From: Pseudomonadota bacterium
GTDB taxonomy: Bacteria; Pseudomonadota; Gammaproteobacteria; JAIEPX01
Length of the DNA stretch: 61,210 bases
Reading direction: 5' to 3'
Assembly: GCA_029777855.1 (NCBI GenBank)
Contig: JAKORL010000226.1
Span: 1 to 61,210 of the forward strand
A program made the translations under genes and the position numbers. Shown here piece by piece: positions 46,289-55,079 of the stretch (positions within the stretch are counted from its first letter, which is position 1; each line of letters starts with the position of its first letter). Under the pieces are notes generated by a model that was given only the letters and a program-made list of their open reading frames with translations, searched no databases and was not told where the DNA came from.

Positions 46289-47461
46289 ATGACAATACAT
46301 TATGAACGTGTCGGAGAGTCCATTCAATGCTCCGTAGCGGGAGAGGTTTACAGTGCTTATGTACCTAAAGCGTTGCCTCCCACTCCGGCCATAGAAATGG
46401 AAAAAATCTACCCTTTACTGGACCAGGCTAATGTGGCATTGGGGCGCTTAGACGGGCTCAGCATTATATTACCAGATCCGTCATTATTTCTTTACATGTT
46501 TATTAGAAAGGAGGCAGTACTATCTTCCCAAATTGAGGGGACACAATCCACACTTTCCGATCTTTTATCTTTCGAGAATCATGAGGCTACAGGTGCGCCC
46601 AATCATGATGTTGTGGAAGTTTCAAATTATGTTGCTGCAATGGAGCATGGGCTAAAGCGCGTTCATGATGGATTTCCTCTTTCACTACGTTTAATTCGAG
46701 AAATGCATGAAGTCTTATTAAGCAAAGGTCGAGGCAGTTCTCAGCAACCAGGCGAGTTCCGTCGCTCTCAAAATTGGATTGGAGGCACACGGCCTGGAAA
46801 TGCAAAATATGTACCGCCACCACCAGAAAAAGTGATGGATTTATTAGGCTCGCTAGAGAATTTTTTACATGATGAGACGGTGTTATTGCCTACCTTAGTT
46901 AAAGCAGCTCTTGCGCACCATCAATTTGAAACAATCCATCCATTTTTAGATGGTAACGGTCGACTGGGTCGCCTTCTGATTACATTTATACTATGTGCTG
47001 GCGAGATGGTACGAAAACCGATGCTTTATCTTAGCTTATATTTTAAAACTCATCGCCAATCCTACTACGATCATTTGCAACTGGTTCGAGAAACAGGTGA
47101 CTGGGAAGAATGGATTCAATTTTTTCTAAAAGGTGTTGTCGAAACAGCTAATCAAGCAATTATGACAGCGCAAATTATTTTGAAGCTTTTTGCAGGAGAC
47201 CGAAAAAAAATAGAATCGATGGGCAATCCTCCTGCTTCAATGTTAATAATTCATCATTATTTACAGAGATATCCTATTACAGAGGCTAAAAAAATTGTTG
47301 AGATCTGCAAGGTTTCCTTGCCGACAGCAAATAAATCGCTTCACCATTTAAGAGAGCTTGGTATCGTCAGAGAAATTACAGGTAAGGCTCGTAACAAAAT
47401 TTATGTTTACCAAAAATATCTAGATATTTTAAATGAAGGTGCTGGCCCCATAAAAGAGTGA
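46289..47461 (+). CDS. Fic family AMP-transferase with inhibitory helix and winged helix
   Basis: This 390-residue protein has the full Fic motif HPFLDGNGRLGR (217-228), including the catalytic His and the ATP-binding Arg pair. An N-terminal inhibitory motif S-x3-E-G (S79 to G84, SSQIEG) makes it a class II, self-inhibited Fic protein. The C-terminal 75 residues form a winged helix (SLPTANKSLHHLRELGIVREI). It probably AMPylates a bacterial or host protein in a controlled way. A GTGGGG site lies just before the ATG. It is alone on its strand and flanked by rsmD relics. Confidence 0.92.
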   Translation: MTIHYERVGESIQCSVAGEVYSAYVPKALPPTPAIEMEKIYPLLDQANVALGRLDGLSIILPDPSLFLYMFIRKEAVLSSQIEGTQSTLSDLLSFENHEATGAPNHDVVEVSNYVAAMEHGLKRVHDGFPLSLRLIREMHEVLLSKGRGSSQQPGEFRRSQNWIGGTRPGNAKYVPPPPEKVMDLLGSLENFLHDETVLLPTLVKAALAHHQFETIHPFLDGNGRLGRLLITFILCAGEMVRKPMLYLSLYFKTHRQSYYDHLQLVRETGDWEEWIQFFLKGVVETANQAIMTAQIILKLFAGDRKKIESMGNPPASMLIIHHYLQRYPITEAKKIVEICKVSLPTANKSLHHLRELGIVREITGKARNKIYVYQKYLDILNEGAGPIKE

Positions 47462-47542
47462 CGATTGATTTGATATATTGAGAATTATTGGTCTAAATAG
47501 GATTAATTATTTTGGGGAGATCACCCCTTGGCTTCCTGAACC

Positions 47543-47630
47543 AAATGATACCCCACCTGGCCGGTGAATTTAGATTTTAGGAGTTCCCAATTGGCGGGGA
47601 TGGGTAGAGGAAAAGCTCTAGTTTGGCTTT
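47543..47630 (-). pseudogene. Short relic of the rsmD 3' end
   Basis: About 85 nt starting at AAATGATACCCC match the last codons of rsmD at 50093 onward and of the other copy at 41825 onward, with increasing mismatches at the right edge. It marks a third copy of the same gene end. Confidence 0.8.
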
Positions 47631-47637
47631 ATACTTA

Positions 47638-49953
47638 CTACGGCAATTGGAATTTATAGAGCTTGCTCGCCGTGAGATCTATGCCCCCCGCAGTGATTGG
47701 AAGTCCAATAAATAAAACCGTAAAATCAGGATTAATAACATTACCAGCAGCCACTCCAGTTGGAACAAAAATACTATTTCCATCGATAATGGGATGGTTT
47801 GACTGAGTCCATTGCAACCCTTTAATAACAGTAATTAGTTTTCCGCTATCGCTATCAATAACGTATAGACCTGAATTCGAATCATTTTCTGCTATTCCAC
47901 AAGAAATGAGCACCATTCCTTGGCTCAAAATGGGGGGGCTTGTACAAAACCCGTAGGCTATAGAATTTGTTGGATCTAAAACTGTATTCATCCATGGAGA
48001 TTGCATCGGTGGACCAAAGCTATGGACAGGTCTTTGCCATAGGATATTTCCATTTTGAATGTCGACTTTACTAATGATTGTGCTGCGAGTTCGTATTTTG
48101 TTTCCATCCATGTAGGTGCCTATTCCATCGATGTATGGGTGTCCAGGATCGTAAGGTGGATTTATGAGAGCCCAATCTCGGCTGCCCGATTGAATCATAG
48201 TGTTATCGGGTTCGACGATATTTCCATCGACGTTCGCAATGAGGCCGCCGCCTGATCCGCTGTAGGCTTCTGGAAAACCAAAGAAGTTAAAATTGAATCT
48301 TAAATAATATCCAGGTACAACCGGGTTAAATAGTGCTCCGGGGTATTCATTTGACACAGTGCCATAGAGTGGGTGCGAAAATCGAGGTTGAGTGGGACTA
48401 CGGCCAGCATTCGCCGAATTAGTGGTGTTGGTATAGACATACCGACCATCTGTGGCTAATCCATATTGTAAGCCACCCAGCAGTCCACCGGGTCCAAGTT
48501 TCTTTTTCCATACGACAGACAAATCATCGGCATTCAATGCCCATAGTGTCCCAGCCTTTTCTCCTGCTATGAGTAAATCCACTTTTAATTTATCATCATT
48601 TTTTTTAGAATTTTGTAGTTCATCATCGATAGTCACTTTTGGAGCGTACGCTAAGTGTCCAAAACCTGAATCAGGACCCACCATACTCAGGGTGCGCATG
48701 GGATTATTGGGGTCAGTTATATGGGGGCAATTTTGATTAGTACTGTCTGGAGGAGAGTTATTAAGCGGTGGGTAATAAGAAATTCCACCATCAGGATCAA
48801 GACAAGCCCCAACCCAAGTATCGTATTGACGGGCTTGAAAAGATTTGATCACTGCCCCTGTTTTGAGATCAAGTGCCACAATGGAGTCGATATAGTTCCC
48901 AATTTTTTGATTTAGGTTAGAGCATGTCATCCCCGCTGGAAGTGTGGGTGCAGAATATTGTGTGGGATTTTGCAAATACAAATTGCACAACATGGCTTTT
49001 TTAGGGGCCTTATAGTTGTTTCCAGTTGCCACATAAATTCGGCTTCTTTTTTTATCGATGATGGGATGTTCCATCCAAACTCCATTCCCATAAAAGCCAT
49101 CCTCACCAGGCTCCAAAATACCGGCTGGTAAATTGTTTCCTGGTGACATGTAGGTTTTCCAGAGCATTGCTCCTGTGTTTTTATCGAGGGCAACAACACT
49201 GCCTCTGAAAGAGCAGCAGGGATAAGGTAAGTTTCCATCAGCAGCGCTGCCAGTTATAGTAGCTTTAGTTCCGGTTTGGGTAAAAGTTTCTTCCCAACTG
49301 GAAACAGGTACTATCAGTTGATTACCCGTGACTGTAATGCCGCCGCGGATTTTAGCTGCAACGTGAGAGTCGACTTTTGTTTTCCAGAGTAGTGAACCGG
49401 TAAAACGATTAACAGCAAAGACGATTGCTCCTTTATTTTCCTGGCATATTGGGCCGCTGACAGGTGAGCAAGAAGGGAAGACATCATTAATATCGCTTCC
49501 TAGATATAATACATTCCCAGAAATAGTGGGTTGGGCGTATACAGAGTTCAATGGCATGTCGGGAGATGAGTAGTCAGGGACGTAAGTTTGCCAAATGATG
49601 GCACCACTTGTTTTGTCGATGGCATATAAACCACCGGCAGAATCGCCAAAATAGATAATGCCATCGGAGGAGAGCGTTATTTTTCCTTCAATACCCGCGT
49701 TCATTCCCCAGAGGAAGCTACTGCTACCGCCCACGATGGGGCTTAATGGGGTATGCAAATTGGCATCAAAGGCCCAAATTTGCTGTACTTGGCTAATGTT
49801 GGTCTTGTTGATCAGGGTGTTGTTTTTTGCCCAGTGGTGGTGATAATCGTAGTCATCACCCGAGTTTTGCCCATAGTCCGCTCGGGCTATCCCAGATATC
49901 GAAAGCAGAATCGCAATAGTTCTCGCAATATGCCAAGTTTTGTTAGTTTTCAT
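47638..49953 (-). CDS. Secreted PQQ-dependent dehydrogenase-like beta-propeller protein
   Basis: This 771-residue protein has an N-terminal signal peptide (about 1-25, cleavage near ARA-D). Repeated blades of the type GxLYAIDKTSGAIIWQT, GAIVFAVNRFTGSLLWKT and GSVVALDKNTGAMLWKT are the tryptophan-docking motifs of PQQ propellers. A vicinal Cys-Cys (YPCCSFRG) resembles the one that lines the PQQ pocket in alcohol dehydrogenases. The nearest characterised type by pattern is polyvinyl-alcohol or quinoprotein dehydrogenase. There is no haem motif CxxCH. It should act in the periplasm. It is a lone gene between two rsmD 3' ends. Substrate unknown. Confidence 0.82.
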   Translation of the reverse strand: MKTNKTWHIARTIAILLSISGIARADYGQNSGDDYDYHHHWAKNNTLINKTNISQVQQIWAFDANLHTPLSPIVGGSSSFLWGMNAGIEGKITLSSDGIIYFGDSAGGLYAIDKTSGAIIWQTYVPDYSSPDMPLNSVYAQPTISGNVLYLGSDINDVFPSCSPVSGPICQENKGAIVFAVNRFTGSLLWKTKVDSHVAAKIRGGITVTGNQLIVPVSSWEETFTQTGTKATITGSAADGNLPYPCCSFRGSVVALDKNTGAMLWKTYMSPGNNLPAGILEPGEDGFYGNGVWMEHPIIDKKRSRIYVATGNNYKAPKKAMLCNLYLQNPTQYSAPTLPAGMTCSNLNQKIGNYIDSIVALDLKTGAVIKSFQARQYDTWVGACLDPDGGISYYPPLNNSPPDSTNQNCPHITDPNNPMRTLSMVGPDSGFGHLAYAPKVTIDDELQNSKKNDDKLKVDLLIAGEKAGTLWALNADDLSVVWKKKLGPGGLLGGLQYGLATDGRYVYTNTTNSANAGRSPTQPRFSHPLYGTVSNEYPGALFNPVVPGYYLRFNFNFFGFPEAYSGSGGGLIANVDGNIVEPDNTMIQSGSRDWALINPPYDPGHPYIDGIGTYMDGNKIRTRSTIISKVDIQNGNILWQRPVHSFGPPMQSPWMNTVLDPTNSIAYGFCTSPPILSQGMVLISCGIAENDSNSGLYVIDSDSGKLITVIKGLQWTQSNHPIIDGNSIFVPTGVAAGNVINPDFTVLFIGLPITAGGIDLTASKLYKFQLP

Positions 49954-50073
49954 GCGTGCCCCTACCTATCTTTGCTACTTCTTGTTTAATTATAGCATAA
50001 TTTTGTGAAATTGTTGTTCAGGGCAGTTGGAATGGTTAGTTATGAACTTTAAATTGAAGCAATTGCCAATAAG

Positions 50074-50640
50074 TTATTGCTGAGGCAATAGCAAATGATA
50101 CCCCACCTGGCCGGTGAATTTAGATTTTAGGAGTTCCCAATTGGCGGGGATAGGTAGGGGTGAGAGCTCTCGTTCGGCTTCGATGTAGATTAAAGCGTTT
50201 TGAGATAATAAATTAGATTCAATTAACCAGGTGCAGCATTTTTCAACGAAGCCTTGATGAAAAGGAGGGTCGATAAATACGATGGAAAATTGTTGGCGGG
50301 ATAATTTTTTGGTGAGTGATTGTGAAGGGATGGCGTCGTGAATTAAGGTGAGATTTTTTGCTGATAATTTTTCTGCGGTTATGTGTAGGTGTTTAATCAC
50401 GTCAGAATTTTGATCAACGAAGGTGACTGATTCAGCGCCACGTGATAAGGCTTCAAATCCTAGTGCGCCACTTCCCGAAAATAGATCTAAACAATGTGCG
50501 TCTTGAATGTTATTTTGAAGCCAATTAAATAATGTTTCCCGGATTCGATCCCCGGTGGGACGTAGACCCTGGGCGTCAGGGAAATTTATTCGACGGCCGC
50601 GCCAGCGACCGCCGATGATACGAAGTTGATTGTTGTTCAA
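50074..50640 (-). CDS. rsmD: 16S rRNA (guanine-966-N2) methyltransferase
   Basis: This 188-residue full-length RsmD has the SAM-binding motif I LDLFSGSGALGFEALSRGA, the catalytic IVFIDPPF (N/DPPF motif IV) and the N-terminal RIIGGRWRGRRINFP. It methylates N2 of G966 in 16S rRNA on the small subunit. It overlaps the upstream M16 gene by 4 nt, so the core operon order here is M16-M16-rsmD. The last codons (LLPQQ) lie beyond the breakpoint shared by the two partial copies in the island. Confidence 0.95.
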   Translation of the reverse strand: MNNNQLRIIGGRWRGRRINFPDAQGLRPTGDRIRETLFNWLQNNIQDAHCLDLFSGSGALGFEALSRGAESVTFVDQNSDVIKHLHITAEKLSAKNLTLIHDAIPSQSLTKKLSRQQFSIVFIDPPFHQGFVEKCCTWLIESNLLSQNALIYIEAERELSPLPIPANWELLKSKFTGQVGYHLLLPQQ

Positions 50641-51965
50641 AAAATGCTATTTCCAACGGTTATTGTTACTAAACTTTTTGGGTTAATATGACGTTGAAAA
50701 GAAGCTTTAATATCTTCTGCTGAAACATTGCGGATATGATCTCTGTAGGTATCTAAATAATCGAGCGGTAATCCATAAGTCGTGATATTAACAACGTTCG
50801 CCAAAATGGCTTTGTTGCTGGCCAATCGAAGTGGAAATCCATTGATCAGATTATTTTTGGCTTCATCGAGTTCTTCGGCGGTAGGGCCTTGGGTTACATA
50901 ATTCGCAAGTGTTTCTCGTGCAAGTTTGATCGCGTTTTTAGCTTGTTCATTGCGTGTTTGTAATCCAATAATAAAAGGCCCAGGCATTTTCATTGCATCA
51001 AAATAGCTATAAACGCTGTAGGCTAACCCACCTTTTTCACGAACAGTTTTGTAAAGTCGTGATGTTAAAATTCCGCCCCCGAGAATTTGATTGCCTACGC
51101 TGAGTGGGAAATAATCAGCGGATAATCTTGGAATTGCACGTTGTCCTATAAGAATGTGAGTTTGTGCAGACGGAAATCGAATATTTTTCACTGATGAATT
51201 AAAATGTGAGTCCGATAATTTTAAAGCGTAAGTGTTATCACCGCGTGGTAAGTCGCCGAGAATTTTTTCAGCTAATTTTTCTGCATCGGGTCGTTTGAGA
51301 TCGCCGACTAAAACAATATGGGCATTTGAAGCGGTGTAGTGATGCTTGTAAAAGCGTACTAAATCTTCAACAGATAATTGTCGCACTGTTTCGGGGGTGC
51401 CTAAAGAAGGCTTGGAATAGGGCCCGGTATTATAAAGGGCTGAATAAAAGGCTAGTTCAGCAATTGTACCAGGTTCTTGTTCTTGCTCTTGCAGCGCACG
51501 TAATACCTGTTGCTGTAAGCGTTTAAAATCCGCGTGAGGAAAAGTGGGGTTATTAATAAGATCTGAAAAAACACTCACTGCTGGATCTAAAAATTTTTTA
51601 TCAGACATACTTCGAAGAGATACGTGGGCGTAATCTAATTCAACTCCTGATCTCAATTGAGCGCCTACGTCATCGAAAGCTTGTGCAATTTCATCAGAGC
51701 TAAGTTGTTTTGTGCCTTCATCGAGCATAGCGTTGGTTAATGTTGCTAGGCCTGCATGTTCACCATCAAATGAAGATCCGGCTGAAAAAACAACACTTAG
51801 ATCGACAATAGGAATTTCGTGTGCTTGTACGAAATAAACATTAATGCCATTTTTAGTTTGCCAATGCTCGATAGGTACAATTTGTCGATTTGTAGATTGT
51901 GCCGAACCGTTTGTTGAAATTGCCATAAATACCGTCCATATTAAAAAAGAAATTCTAGTGAACAT
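50637..51965 (-). CDS. M16 peptidase family protein, non-catalytic partner
   Basis: The protein has 442 residues with an N-terminal signal sequence (to about residue 22, GSAQ). It has the M16 fold with the C-terminal-type pattern, but the zinc motif HxxEH is absent (AGLATLTNAMLDEGT occupies that place), while the later R-Y pair region (GGLAYSVYSYF) is kept. In bacterial M16B pairs such a subunit completes the chamber with an active partner, which is encoded directly upstream with an 11-nt overlap. It should be periplasmic. Confidence 0.85.
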   Translation of the reverse strand: MFTRISFLIWTVFMAISTNGSAQSTNRQIVPIEHWQTKNGINVYFVQAHEIPIVDLSVVFSAGSSFDGEHAGLATLTNAMLDEGTKQLSSDEIAQAFDDVGAQLRSGVELDYAHVSLRSMSDKKFLDPAVSVFSDLINNPTFPHADFKRLQQQVLRALQEQEQEPGTIAELAFYSALYNTGPYSKPSLGTPETVRQLSVEDLVRFYKHHYTASNAHIVLVGDLKRPDAEKLAEKILGDLPRGDNTYALKLSDSHFNSSVKNIRFPSAQTHILIGQRAIPRLSADYFPLSVGNQILGGGILTSRLYKTVREKGGLAYSVYSYFDAMKMPGPFIIGLQTRNEQAKNAIKLARETLANYVTQGPTAEELDEAKNNLINGFPLRLASNKAILANVVNITTYGLPLDYLDTYRDHIRNVSAEDIKASFQRHINPKSLVTITVGNSIF

Positions 51966-53328
51966 GTCCTTCTCCTGCCGTCGAAGGCGCTTGTGATTCT
52001 TTGCCTGTTAGTGGCAAAGGTTCTAAAATTGCAACGGTGAGTCGATCTTCATTCAAATATTTTTTGGCGACTTTTTGAATTTGTGCCGGAGTGATTGCTT
52101 GAATATTTTTGACGTAATCTTCGCCTAAACGCCAAGATAATCCTACGGATTCTAAGCTTCCGATCTCATACGCTTGGTCAGATATAGAATCTTTTTTGTA
52201 AATTTTTTGAGCGACAACTTGCGCTTTAACACGAGCGAGTTCGCTCGGTGAAACAAGCTCTTGTTTGAGAAGATCAATTTGTTTTAACACAGCTTGTTTT
52301 ACGTCAGCAGTGGTGTGTTTTTCTGCAGGGGTTGCGCTAATGGTCAACAAGGTATCTAATCGATCAAAGGGTGAAAAACCTGCGCTGATCGAACTTGCAA
52401 TTTGTTTTTCACGGACTAATTCTTTTTCAAACCGCGCACTACGGCCACCATCTAAAATACCCGATACAACATCCAGCGCATAAACTTCCCATGCTTCTTT
52501 GGCTGTTTTTGCTGTAGGAACATTATAGCCCATGACAATCCAAGGTAATTTAGCCGGTGTTTTTACGACGATCTCGCGTTTGCCAAGCGATATGATTTCT
52601 GGGGTCTGTTTTACTGTGGCGATATTTTTTGCCGGTATGGGGCCAAAATAACGTTTGGCGAGTTCAAAAACTTCATCGGGAACAACATCTCCAACAACGA
52701 CAACCGTTGCATTATTGGGTGCGTACCATTTTTCGTACCATGTTTTAAGATCGTCCAGAGTCAGTTGATTAATATCGCTCATCCATCCGATGATGGGGTG
52801 ATGATAAGGGCTTGATGTATGAGCAGCGGCCATAAAACGTTCGTACGTAAGCGATTGTGGATCGTCATCCGTGCGTAATCGACGTTCTTCCATGACCACT
52901 TGATGTTCTTTGGAAAATTCGGCCTGATCAAAAATCAGATTTTGCATACGGTCGGCTTCTATTTCAAAACTGATCGGGAGTTTACTTTTTTCGAATACTT
53001 GATAATAACCAGTGTAATCTTCGGAGGTGAAAGCATTTTGTTGTCCACCATTTTTTGAAACGATGGTCGAAAGCTCTCCAGGCGCTAATTTTTTGGTGCC
53101 TTTGAACATCATATGTTCAAGCATGTGTGAAATTCCGGTAATACCGAGTGGTTCGTAGCTTGACCCTATCTTGTACCACACTTCAGAGACGACAACGGGC
53201 GCACGATGATCTTCCTTAACGAGAACCCGTAGACCGTTATCAAGTTGGTATTCATGGACTTTAGCTTGTGCGCTTAGAGAAAATGCACATAACGTCGCCA
53301 AACCGGTGTATTGTAAAAGGCTTTTCAT
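51955..53328 (-). CDS. M16 family zinc peptidase, catalytic subunit
   Basis: The protein has 457 residues from the ATG at 53328, which follows a CGGGGA site; in-frame ATGs lie 6 codons further out. A signal peptide (MKSLLQYTGLATLCAFSLSAQA) is followed by the inverted zinc motif HMLEHMMFKGT with the downstream glutamate in a YTGYYQVFEKSKLP-ADRM region. It should degrade or trim peptides in the periplasm with its inactive partner. The C-terminus is His-rich (GEGHVH). It is first in the M16-M16-rsmD operon and divergent from ftsY. Confidence 0.92.
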   Translation of the reverse strand: MKSLLQYTGLATLCAFSLSAQAKVHEYQLDNGLRVLVKEDHRAPVVVSEVWYKIGSSYEPLGITGISHMLEHMMFKGTKKLAPGELSTIVSKNGGQQNAFTSEDYTGYYQVFEKSKLPISFEIEADRMQNLIFDQAEFSKEHQVVMEERRLRTDDDPQSLTYERFMAAAHTSSPYHHPIIGWMSDINQLTLDDLKTWYEKWYAPNNATVVVVGDVVPDEVFELAKRYFGPIPAKNIATVKQTPEIISLGKREIVVKTPAKLPWIVMGYNVPTAKTAKEAWEVYALDVVSGILDGGRSARFEKELVREKQIASSISAGFSPFDRLDTLLTISATPAEKHTTADVKQAVLKQIDLLKQELVSPSELARVKAQVVAQKIYKKDSISDQAYEIGSLESVGLSWRLGEDYVKNIQAITPAQIQKVAKKYLNEDRLTVAILEPLPLTGKESQAPSTAGEGHVH

Positions 53329-53423
53329 AATTCCCCGCATAGACATTGTGACTTGAAGGCGGACAGTGTAGCATCAGGAACGCTAGTAAGAAAGGTCACA
53401 TGACCCCGAATTTGGACTGACAT

Positions 53424-54422
53424 ATGCTACGATTTTTAAAATCTAATAAAGACCAAAATGATACGAATCCCGAAAAAGCAGGGCTGTTTGCTCGGCTGCG
53501 ATCTGGACTGAAACGAACTCGTCATCAATTGACGGAGGGATTGGCTACACTTTTTCTTGGCAAGAAAGTCATTGATGCGACTTTGCTCACAGAAATTGAA
53601 ACTCAATTGTTGCTCGCTGATGTAGGCATGGATGTATGCACATCAGTAATTGATCAGCTCACTCAACACATTGCTCGGCAAGATCTAAATGATCCTCAAT
53701 TATTATTGCTTCAACTCAAAAATATTCTGGGTGAAATTTTACAACCTTGTTCGATACCTTTGATTTTGAATGATACTCAAAAACCGACAGTCATTTTAAT
53801 GGTCGGTGTAAATGGCGCCGGTAAAACAACCACCATAGGCAAACTTGCAAAAAAATTCACTGACGAAGGTAAGCAGGTGATGCTGGCTGCGGGTGATACG
53901 TTTCGTGCGGCCGCAGTGGAACAATTACAAGAGTGGGGAAAGCGCAATAACGTCCCTGTTATTTCGCAACAAGCGGGTGCTGATAGTGCGTCGGTAATTT
54001 TTGATGCGCTGCAAGCAGCACAAGCGCGTGGCATTGATGTTTTAATTGCCGATACGGCAGGCCGTTTACAATCGCAATCGCATTTGATGGAAGAACTCAA
54101 AAAAATTAAACGCGTTATGGCAAAATTAGATCCTAATGCGCCTCATGAAGTGATGTTAGTGTTGGATGCCACCGTTGGACAAAATGGTTTGCAGCAAGCG
54201 AAACTCTTTTTAGAAGCGGTTAATGTGTCGGGCATCACACTCACAAAATTGGATGGCACAGCAAAAGGCGGTATTATTTTTGCAATTGCCAAACAATTAG
54301 CGACACCCATTCGCTTTATTGGCGTGGGTGAGTCTGCAGAGGATCTACAGGTTTTTGACAGTAATGCCTTTATTGAGGCATTATTCACACCTCAAATGGA
54401 GGACAAACATGATTCGGTTTGA
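53424..54422 (+). CDS. ftsY: Signal recognition particle receptor FtsY
   Basis: The protein has 332 residues: the NG domain with only a short N-terminal extension (E. coli has 497 with a long acidic A domain). It has G1 GVNGAGKTTTIGKLA, the insertion box DTFRAAAVEQL, G3 DTAGRLQ and G4 TKLDGTAKGG. It docks SRP-bound ribosomes at the membrane translocon. It begins the ftsY-ftsE-ftsX operon; its 3' end overlaps ftsE by 14 nt. Confidence 0.97.
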   Translation: MLRFLKSNKDQNDTNPEKAGLFARLRSGLKRTRHQLTEGLATLFLGKKVIDATLLTEIETQLLLADVGMDVCTSVIDQLTQHIARQDLNDPQLLLLQLKNILGEILQPCSIPLILNDTQKPTVILMVGVNGAGKTTTIGKLAKKFTDEGKQVMLAAGDTFRAAAVEQLQEWGKRNNVPVISQQAGADSASVIFDALQAAQARGIDVLIADTAGRLQSQSHLMEELKKIKRVMAKLDPNAPHEVMLVLDATVGQNGLQQAKLFLEAVNVSGITLTKLDGTAKGGIIFAIAKQLATPIRFIGVGESAEDLQVFDSNAFIEALFTPQMEDKHDSV

Positions 54423-55065
54423 GCATGTTACTAAAGAGTACGCTAATGGGCATATAGCCTTAAAGCAGGTTTCTTTCGAACTCAAGGATGGAGAGATGGC
54501 TTTTTTAACGGGGCATTCTGGCGCCGGTAAAAGTACATTATTAAAAATCATTGCCTTGCTAGAAGATTGTACAGTGGGCAAAGTATGGTTAGGTCACCAT
54601 GCTATTGCCAATATTCATCGTCATACTAAGCCACTATTACGTCGTAGAATGGGTGTTATTTTGCAATCACCCATGCTTTTTCTCGAGCAAACGGCCTATC
54701 AAAATGTTGCCTTGCCATTATTAATTAACGGTGCACCTACAAAAGAAATTCCACGGCGTGTTCGAGCTGCATTAGATAAGGTGGGGTTGCTCAACAAAGA
54801 AAGAGTGCTTTGCAGTAATTTATCTTTGGGTGAACAACAACGAACGAATATTGCAAGAGCTGTCGTGAATCGGCCTACCATTTTGTTGGCGGATGAGCCT
54901 ACAGGAAATCTCGATCCTGATCTTGCTAACGAAATTATTCAATTATTTACAGAATTTAATCGTATTGGAACAAACGTTTTAATCGCTACTCATAATTTAT
55001 CGTTGATTGACGAAAGTCAGTACAGAGTGCTGCATTTAAATCAAGGTAGATTGGTTAGTAATTAA
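54409..55065 (+). CDS. ftsE: Cell division ATP-binding protein FtsE
   Basis: The protein has 218 residues from the ATG at 54409, with GGAGG 7-8 nt upstream inside ftsY. It has Walker A GHSGAGKST, Walker B TILLADEPTGNLD and the switch His (ATHNLS). The ABC signature reads LSLGEQQ instead of LSGGEQQ, a substitution in a normally invariant Gly that is worth noting. With FtsX it couples ATP hydrolysis to septal peptidoglycan hydrolase activation. Confidence 0.95.
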   Translation: MIRFEHVTKEYANGHIALKQVSFELKDGEMAFLTGHSGAGKSTLLKIIALLEDCTVGKVWLGHHAIANIHRHTKPLLRRRMGVILQSPMLFLEQTAYQNVALPLLINGAPTKEIPRRVRAALDKVGLLNKERVLCSNLSLGEQQRTNIARAVVNRPTILLADEPTGNLDPDLANEIIQLFTEFNRIGTNVLIATHNLSLIDESQYRVLHLNQGRLVSN

Positions 55066-55079
55066 ATTAATGGAGCAGG

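Noticed and set aside
54319..54408. Longer FtsE start inside ftsY
   Set aside because: The extension is the out-of-frame translation of ftsY; the ATG at 54409 has a GGAGG site and matches FtsE length.
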